Positions 61,050 through 63,067 of a stretch of DNA of 63,067 bases are shown piece by piece. Position numbers and translations under genes: made by a program. This DNA comes from JAGQRJ01 sp041402045 (lineage in GTDB: Bacteria > Planctomycetota > J058): positions 1 to 63,067 of the forward strand of contig JAWKSZ010000046.1 of the NCBI GenBank assembly GCA_041402045.1, in the 5' to 3' direction. Numbering within the stretch: position 1 is the stretch's first letter; the number at the start of each line of letters is the position of its first letter. Below the pieces are notes generated by a model that ran no database searches, was not told the DNA's origin, and saw nothing but the letters and a program-made list of their open reading frames with translations.

Positions 61050-63067
61050 CTACTTCTGCTCGAGGGTCACCGTGGCCCCGGCGCCGTTCAGCCCGCGGAT
61101 CGCGTGCACGGCGAGGAAGCCGTCGGGGAGTGAGCTCGCGGTGTGCCACTCCAGGAACTGGTAGCGGTCGACCATGAGGATCGCCTCGGGGCTGGTCGAG
61201 GGGGAGAGCCGCAGCAAGGGGAGGGCGAACACCGGGGGGTTGCCCTGGGCGTCGGGGGCCAGCGCGCTCGCGGGCACGTCGACCACCGCCTCGTGCCACT
61301 GCCCGTTCGCCCGCGGGGTGAAGCCCAGGTCCACGTCGCGGAGGAAGGTCGCGTCGGGCAGGAGGAACGGGTCCGGGTCGAGGAAGGTGTAGAGGTTCAG
61401 CCGCAGCTCGACCGGGGCCTGGCCCAGGAGCCGGTAGAAGAAGCGCACGCTGTAGCGCGCGGCGTCGCTGGTCGCGCTGTAGCTCCCGCCGCTCTCGGTG
61501 TAGAAGCGCGTCTCGAGCAGCGGCGCGCGGGAGACCGGCGTCAGGACCACGGGCTGGGTGCTGGACTGCAGCCGGCGCGCGCGCAGGACGGAGGTCCCGC
61601 TGGGGGCCGAGTCCTGGGCCTCGACCCGGCGGGTGGTCGAGTTCAGGTCCCAGTGGGTCTCGCCGTCGGCGATCCGGTCGGCGGTCAGGTCCTCGAAGTC
61701 GCCCCAGCCGTAGAGGTCGCGGGCGAGCTCGAGGGGCAGGTCGCCGCCGCCGGGGGCCCGGGTGCGGGTCAGCGCGGCGCCGTTGAGGTCGAGCACCTGG
61801 CCCGGCTGCAGGATCTGAGCCACCCGGGTCGCGCTCGAGACCGGCGCGATCAGGCGCGCGGTGTGGTGCTCCTGCACGAACTCGGGGATCACCACGTTCG
61901 CGTCCCGCGGGCGGAGCACGTAGCGCACCTCGCGGTCGCTCCCGCGCTCGGCGCGGGCGGGGACCTCGCTCCGCTCGTGCAGCAGGCGCAGGAGGTAGTC
62001 GGCGGCGGAGTCGACCAGGGGCGCGGGGCGGTAGTCGTCGATCGTGGTCGGGTAGAGCCGGGCCTGGATCAGGGTGTCCTCTTCGAACACCACCCGCAGC
62101 ACGAAGCTCGCGTAGGTCGCGAAGAAGTTCTGGTCGAAGAACAGGTTGCCCAGGCTGTGGACGACGAGCTTGCCCTTGTAGAGCTCGACGCCGTTGACCA
62201 CGTGGGGGTGGTGGCCCACGAACAGGTCTGCCCCGGCGTCGATCGCGGCGTGGCTCGCGGCCTCGACCAGCTCGCTCTTGTGCTCGGAGTACTCGAACCC
62301 GCCGTGGAGCTGGACCACGACCAGGTCGTGCCCGGACGCGCGCAGCGCGGCCACGTCCGAGGCGACCTGGGCCGAGCTGTAGGGGTTGGTCCCGCCGTGG
62401 CCGCGGCGGGCGACGAGGTCCTGGAGCTCGGGGTAGGTCGCGCGCGCGCTGGCCCAGAAGGCGTCGAGGACCGAGCCCGTGGTCCCGTTGTCCTCCTCGG
62501 CGGCGAACAACCGCCACACCTCGCCCGCGCGGCGCGCGGCCGGGGCGACCACCACCGAGCCCTGGGAGAAGGAGAAGTTGCGCAGCTCGTACTTCCACAG
62601 CGAGTCGGCGCCGACGTCGCTCGGGATCGAGGCCGAGTTCCGCGGGAGCGCGTCGTTAATGAAGTCGCCGTTGACCGTGGTGTAGCCGAGGAACCCGATC
62701 TTCAGCCCGCGCACGGTGCTCGTGAGCGGCTGGCGCGCGGCCTGGGCGCTGGTGCCCACCCCGAAGTGCGGGATCCCGGCGGTGCTCAGGGCGCCCAGGG
62801 TCGCGATCACGCCGGAGTCTTCCCAGTCGTAGCCGTGGTTGTTGGCGAGGTTCACCACGTTGGCCTGCAGCTCCTGCAGCGCCGGGATCGCGGTCGCGGT
62901 CGGGGACTGGATCAGGAAGCGCTTGCGCGGGTAGGCCAGGGACTGGGGCAGCTCGGCGACCAAGGACTCGAAGTTCAGCGCGCGCACGTCGGCGGCCTTG
63001 AACAGGGGCGCCAGGGCCTCGACCACGCGCCGCGCCTGGGCCCCGCCGTCGGACTGACTGACCCGGA
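61050..63067 (-). CDS. CapA-type metallophosphatase-fold protein, N-terminus outside window
   Basis: The frame is open to the right edge (QSDGGAQARRVVEALAP precedes the first in-window GTG), so the gene is partial. The CapA/PgsA (PGA_cap) pattern is clear: DVRALNFESLVA, VVNLANNHGYDW, VVQLHGGFEYSEHK, DAGADLFVGHHPHVVNGVEL, and LVVHSLGNLFFDQ, with metal ligands Asn-Glu, Asn-His and His-x-His. After about residue 370 an unusually long C-terminal extension of beta-sandwich-like sequence follows (ETHWDLNSTTRR, YTFLDPDPFLLPDATFLRDV, DRYQFLEWHTASSLPDGFLA). The family is linked to capsule or poly-gamma-glutamate formation and is probably exported. Confidence 0.88.
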   Translation of the reverse strand, partial: RVSQSDGGAQARRVVEALAPLFKAADVRALNFESLVAELPQSLAYPRKRFLIQSPTATAIPALQELQANVVNLANNHGYDWEDSGVIATLGALSTAGIPHFGVGTSAQAARQPLTSTVRGLKIGFLGYTTVNGDFINDALPRNSASIPSDVGADSLWKYELRNFSFSQGSVVVAPAARRAGEVWRLFAAEEDNGTTGSVLDAFWASARATYPELQDLVARRGHGGTNPYSSAQVASDVAALRASGHDLVVVQLHGGFEYSEHKSELVEAASHAAIDAGADLFVGHHPHVVNGVELYKGKLVVHSLGNLFFDQNFFATYASFVLRVVFEEDTLIQARLYPTTIDDYRPAPLVDSAADYLLRLLHERSEVPARAERGSDREVRYVLRPRDANVVIPEFVQEHHTARLIAPVSSATRVAQILQPGQVLDLNGAALTRTRAPGGGDLPLELARDLYGWGDFEDLTADRIADGETHWDLNSTTRRVEAQDSAPSGTSVLRARRLQSSTQPVVLTPVSRAPLLETRFYTESGGSYSATSDAARYSVRFFYRLLGQAPVELRLNLYTFLDPDPFLLPDATFLRDVDLGFTPRANGQWHEAVVDVPASALAPDAQGNPPVFALPLLRLSPSTSPEAILMVDRYQFLEWHTASSLPDGFLAVHAIRGLNGAGATVTLEQK

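Overview
This is a very GC-rich (about 70%), gene-dense bacterial chromosome segment. Start codons are ATG, GTG and at least one TTG, and ATGA/GTGA overlaps are common. The gene content suggests a Planctomycetota-like bacterium: secreted HEAT-repeat proteins with W-x-G-W-W motifs, runs of type II pseudopilins, a Ser/Thr kinase fused to TPRs, many lipoproteins, and a Lys/Ala-rich histone-like protein. The placement is an inference from gene content; no rRNA is present, and a RecA, HisS or TopA tree would settle it.

Layout. 1-192 is the 5' end of topA. 502-2112 is a secreted HEAT/vWA-like protein with two compensating frameshifts. 2290-8139 is a complete, translationally coupled branched-chain amino-acid-type ABC operon (livK-H-M-G-F), whose last gene carries an N-terminal RING-like zinc finger. 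8273-10210 holds a zinc-ribbon membrane protein and an unknown protein. 10277-10443 is a MITE-like element touching the end of a run of six pseudopilin genes (10440-16254), with a tandem GspG-like duplication. 16874-19141 is a large unknown coiled-coil repeat protein. It is followed by a non-coding repeat zone (hairpins and 36-bp tandem repeats) and recA.

21368-25419 carries exported proteins: a lipoprotein, a HEAT/alpha-beta-hydrolase fusion that has lost its catalytic triad, and a vWA protein. 25566-29105 is a small catabolic operon (SDR, ALDH8-like semialdehyde dehydrogenase, 2-aminomuconate-deaminase-like RidA, VOC protein) resembling the lower kynurenine/aminomuconate route. 29462-32978 has two coupled lipoproteins and a threonine-aldolase-like gene broken by frameshifts. 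32991-38590 has a PD40 propeller, a SUKH immunity-like pseudogene next to a HEAT gene, hisS, the histone-like gene and a VOC protein.

38649-44839 holds two DNA helicases (MrfA-like and UvrD-like) separated by about 1.2 kb of degenerate hairpin repeats. A solitary copy of the same repeat at 47451 is the insertion site of an IS1182-type element (45824-47449, 4-bp target duplication CGTA). 47528-58815 is a mix of an MDR oxidoreductase, a HEAT/heparinase-like pair, NUDIX, kinase-TPR, AraC-GyrI, DUF1444-like and SRPBCC genes. The right end has an inverted-repeat element, an HPF-like ribosome hibernation factor, a DUF2294 protein and a CapA-type phosphoesterase running off the edge.

The observations most worth a second look are the RING-LivF fusion with enlarged permease loops, the secreted HEAT scaffolds carrying degenerate effector domains, the 755-residue repeat protein, and the hairpin repeat family whose stem arms covary. 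Eight apparent single-base frameshifts in four genes mean that either decay or assembly indels must be considered. No CRISPR array, tRNA, rRNA or riboswitch was recognised.
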